Source: Rhea pennata
Lineage: Eukaryota; Chordata; Aves; Rheiformes; Rheidae
NCBI RefSeq assembly: GCF_028389875.1
Contig: NC_084665.1
Span: forward strand, 17,392,001 to 17,456,000
DNA length: 64,000 nt
Reading direction: 5' to 3'
In this document: positions 61,836 through 64,000 of the stretch, piece by piece
Layout: each line of letters starts with the position of its first letter
How positions within the stretch are numbered: the first letter of the stretch is position 1
Translations under genes and position numbers: made by a program
Notes under the pieces: generated by a model
What the model saw: only the letters and a program-made list of their open reading frames with translations
What the model was told of the DNA's origin: nothing
Database searches by the model: none

Positions 61836-64000
61836 TCCCTTGGGTAAAGTCCCACCACATAAAATGGGGCAAAAGGAAAACAAAGTTTTGCAAATGCCCT
61901 GTGCCTTCCCACTGCAGGTCCCCCTGCTTCCATCTAGTTGGAGACAGTGTCCAGCTGGTCATTCTTGTCCAGCTGTTTGGTGGAGAGCAAAATCCTGAGC
62001 TCTGCCTTCCAACAGCCCTTCCTGTTACATGGAGAACCATTTTTCCAAAAACTTGAGCAAGAATCTTTATACCTGAGCGTTTAATCCTATAGGTAGTGAA
62101 GAATATTTTGTGCTTGTTTGTCTGTTTGTGCCTGGCTTCAGGTAAATTTTTGCATTTACCTTGAGGTCAAAGGATTCAAAAATTCCTATTTCTTCTGCTG
62201 GGGAAAGGGAAAGGGGAGGCTATGTTTGTGTCTGGATAACACAGTTATCCAGGAGCAGTTACAGGCTCTGTATCCAACCCTATGTACAGCTGTTCTGAGA
62301 AATACACTGAAAAGCTGCAGGTGTATTCTTTTGCCACCTTATCTCCTTCAGACCAGAGATGACATCCCTTGGCTTATAATGATAAGCTACAGTCTTGATT
62401 GATTTGATCTGTGCTTTTGTCCCTCTTCATAATGTGAGCTATTGATTCTATTTATTAAAACTAATTTAGAAAACACAAACACTGAGTGCTCTGCTGTTCC
62501 AGATCAGGCTGCTCTGGGTGTTCTGATCTGAGGCTAATCCATTTGCTGCTGATTTATTTTCACTCTGTTTTCAAGCAGAGTCCTGCTCCGTATTTTATTT
62601 TTCTGTCCTCTGTTTCTCTCTAAGAGAAAAGGCATTTAATTTCACACCTCCAGTGAGAACAGAAGGGTCTAGATTCCTCTTTCTGATATATGAAGTGAGC
62701 TCAGGAAAATTTATATGGCTCACACTCATGCAGCTTTTGCTCAGATGGTGGCCCTCTGGCTACCACGTGGGCTCACAAGCTTCGTACTTCCCCAGCACTG
62801 AACAGCATTTTACTCCCTTCATCATATCTTTTGCTGTTGATGCAGTCAGCCGCATGCTAATTCTGGACCTGTAATGTAGGGAATTAAACGAGGGATCCTT
62901 CAGTTAGCTCTAAGATCCAAGAAAGCAGGATACACCCATTTTTTATTGTCCTGAATCAAAGCACTGCTTTTATTCGAAAAAGAAATCTAAGCATTTGCTT
63001 TAATGCACTCGCCTTGAAATGCTGGAGTGAATGGGACTTACCATGTTTCTGAATTTAAGACCCAGCAGAGGAACTCCTCTGCCTGCTTCCTCCCTGGAAG
63101 CACAGATTTATCTAAGTGCTGAGAGAGATTTTTTTTTTTTTTTATAAATACCTTTATTCAGATCTAAAAAAAAATCAAATAAAACCCTTGATATTAAGAG
63201 CAAAACAAAAGCAAAAATAAAGCCTTAAGGAGTTAGACACCTTTTAGCATCAAGCTAAAATTCAGGCTTAGGCTAAGTATCAGCATTCATTGACTTAATG
63301 GTATTCATTAATTGTCCATGCATTCATTTTATTTACTTAGCGTATTCATTTATTTGTCAGTGCATTTTGCTGGTGATGCTATTATAATAATCTTTCTCTT
63401 GATCTTAGACCATTGTTTTAGATTTCAGCTTCTAAATTCTTTAGTTAAAAGATACTGGGATGCTCCTGCTCGAGCAAGGACTACATATTGGGTCTGCATC
63501 TACTGCATCTCAGAGTGTTTATTGAGATAGCGTATTCTTCCTGCAATAAAAACACTGATAGGCTGTTACTAGTTTATCCTGAAGCCTGCTTGGTCATCCT
63601 CAGAGACTACTGCCTCTGATTTCTTGGAAATATGCCATAATTATCAACTGGAATTAATTAGACAGAACATAAACTTAGATGTCTTCATAAGGAAAGTGTG
63701 TATAGGTAATAGGCTCTGAAACCTTAGCCTGCTTTTAAAAATGCTACGCAGTACTTTGAAATTGATATAGAGCTAGAAGGATGGAGTCCATATTGCTGAA
63801 TATAGCTTTGTAGGTTAGAAATATCTTATGTAGTGCACTAAGAAGATACCTTTGGTTTGGTCCTATCTCAATAGCCATAGATGTAGTATTGATTGGATAC
63901 ATCCTACAACCAACGTTTAAGCAAAAAAGCAACTGTTCAGACACTGTGTGAAAGCTAAGGCCTGCAACTTGTTTACAATGTGATCCAGTCCAAAAACTTC

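Larger units (their letters stand above)
43749..64000 (+). other. FSHR: FSHR intron 1 (continues past window)
   Basis: It starts with the donor GTAAGTAGG. I looked for exon 2, which should continue with Arg-Phe-Val-Leu-Thr-Lys and carry the first leucine-rich repeat, and found no match. A first intron over 20 kb agrees with the very long intron 1 of mammalian FSHR. It holds the inverted repeat at 50643-51383, a candidate exon at 53559-53686, microsatellites, poly(T) tracts and a MIR-type relic near 61700. No CR1 copy was recognised in this 20 kb, unlike the upstream half. Stretches not listed separately show nothing I can assign. Confidence 0.8.

Noticed and set aside
43749..64000. FSHR exon 2 within the window
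   Set aside because: No segment encodes the expected Arg-Phe-Val-Leu-Thr-Lys start with acceptor and donor; it most likely lies further downstream.
1..64000. tRNA, rRNA, CRISPR arrays, bacterial operons or endogenous retroviral genes
   Set aside because: None seen. The only tRNA-like text is the SINE B-box at 23711, and no gag, pol or env motifs or paired LTRs were found.

Overview
This is vertebrate nuclear DNA, most likely from a bird. It has low gene density and an AT-rich, CpG-poor background with long homopolymers and microsatellites. The interspersed repeats are mainly CR1 LINEs whose 3' ends show the avian hallmark (ATAGAATCA / CACAGAATGG followed by GATCATCTAGTCCAACC, read in reverse). 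Nothing prokaryotic, viral or plasmid-like is present, and almost all short open frames are chance or lie in decayed LINEs.

The one protein-coding gene I recognise is FSHR, the follicle-stimulating hormone receptor. Its first coding exon lies at 43597-43748 on the + strand, encoding the signal peptide and the cysteine-rich N-terminal cap of the leucine-rich-repeat ectodomain, and it ends in a consensus GTAAGT donor. A TATA-less proximal promoter lies just upstream. It has an E-box at the position of the conserved mammalian FSHR E-box, but here CACATG instead of CACGTG. A two-codon start-stop uORF sits just before the ATG. The rest of the window (43749-64000) is FSHR intron 1, and I could not find exon 2. 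By known amniote gene order the 43.5 kb upstream should be intergenic DNA between the 3' end of NRXN1 and FSHR. I see no NRXN1 exon.

Layout: 1-3814 unassigned; 3815-5925 a very old L3/CR1-like LINE on the - strand; 6105-8130 an old CR1 on the + strand that keeps 5' leader, endonuclease and 3' parts but has lost most of its reverse transcriptase; 11728-12241 a young 5'-truncated CR1; 18483-18975 and 22996-23205 further CR1 3' ends; 23672-23800 an ancient MIR-type SINE; 30138-31500 the longest recognisable stretch of CR1 reverse transcriptase, with a damaged catalytic motif; 37203-37870 an old CR1; then the FSHR promoter, exon 1 and intron 1.

The most unusual structure is in intron 1: two 108-bp arms in inverted orientation (50643-50750 and 51276-51383), equal in length, differing at only two positions and separated by a 525-bp unrelated spacer. 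Intron 1 also holds a well-formed candidate exon (53559-53686) that matches no FSHR exon I know, a stop-poor CpG-richer segment (about 46000-46580), an overlapping pair of TAATTA-bearing hairpins (59898-59953), and two 42-bp poly(T) tracts that match a third 41-bp tract upstream of the gene.
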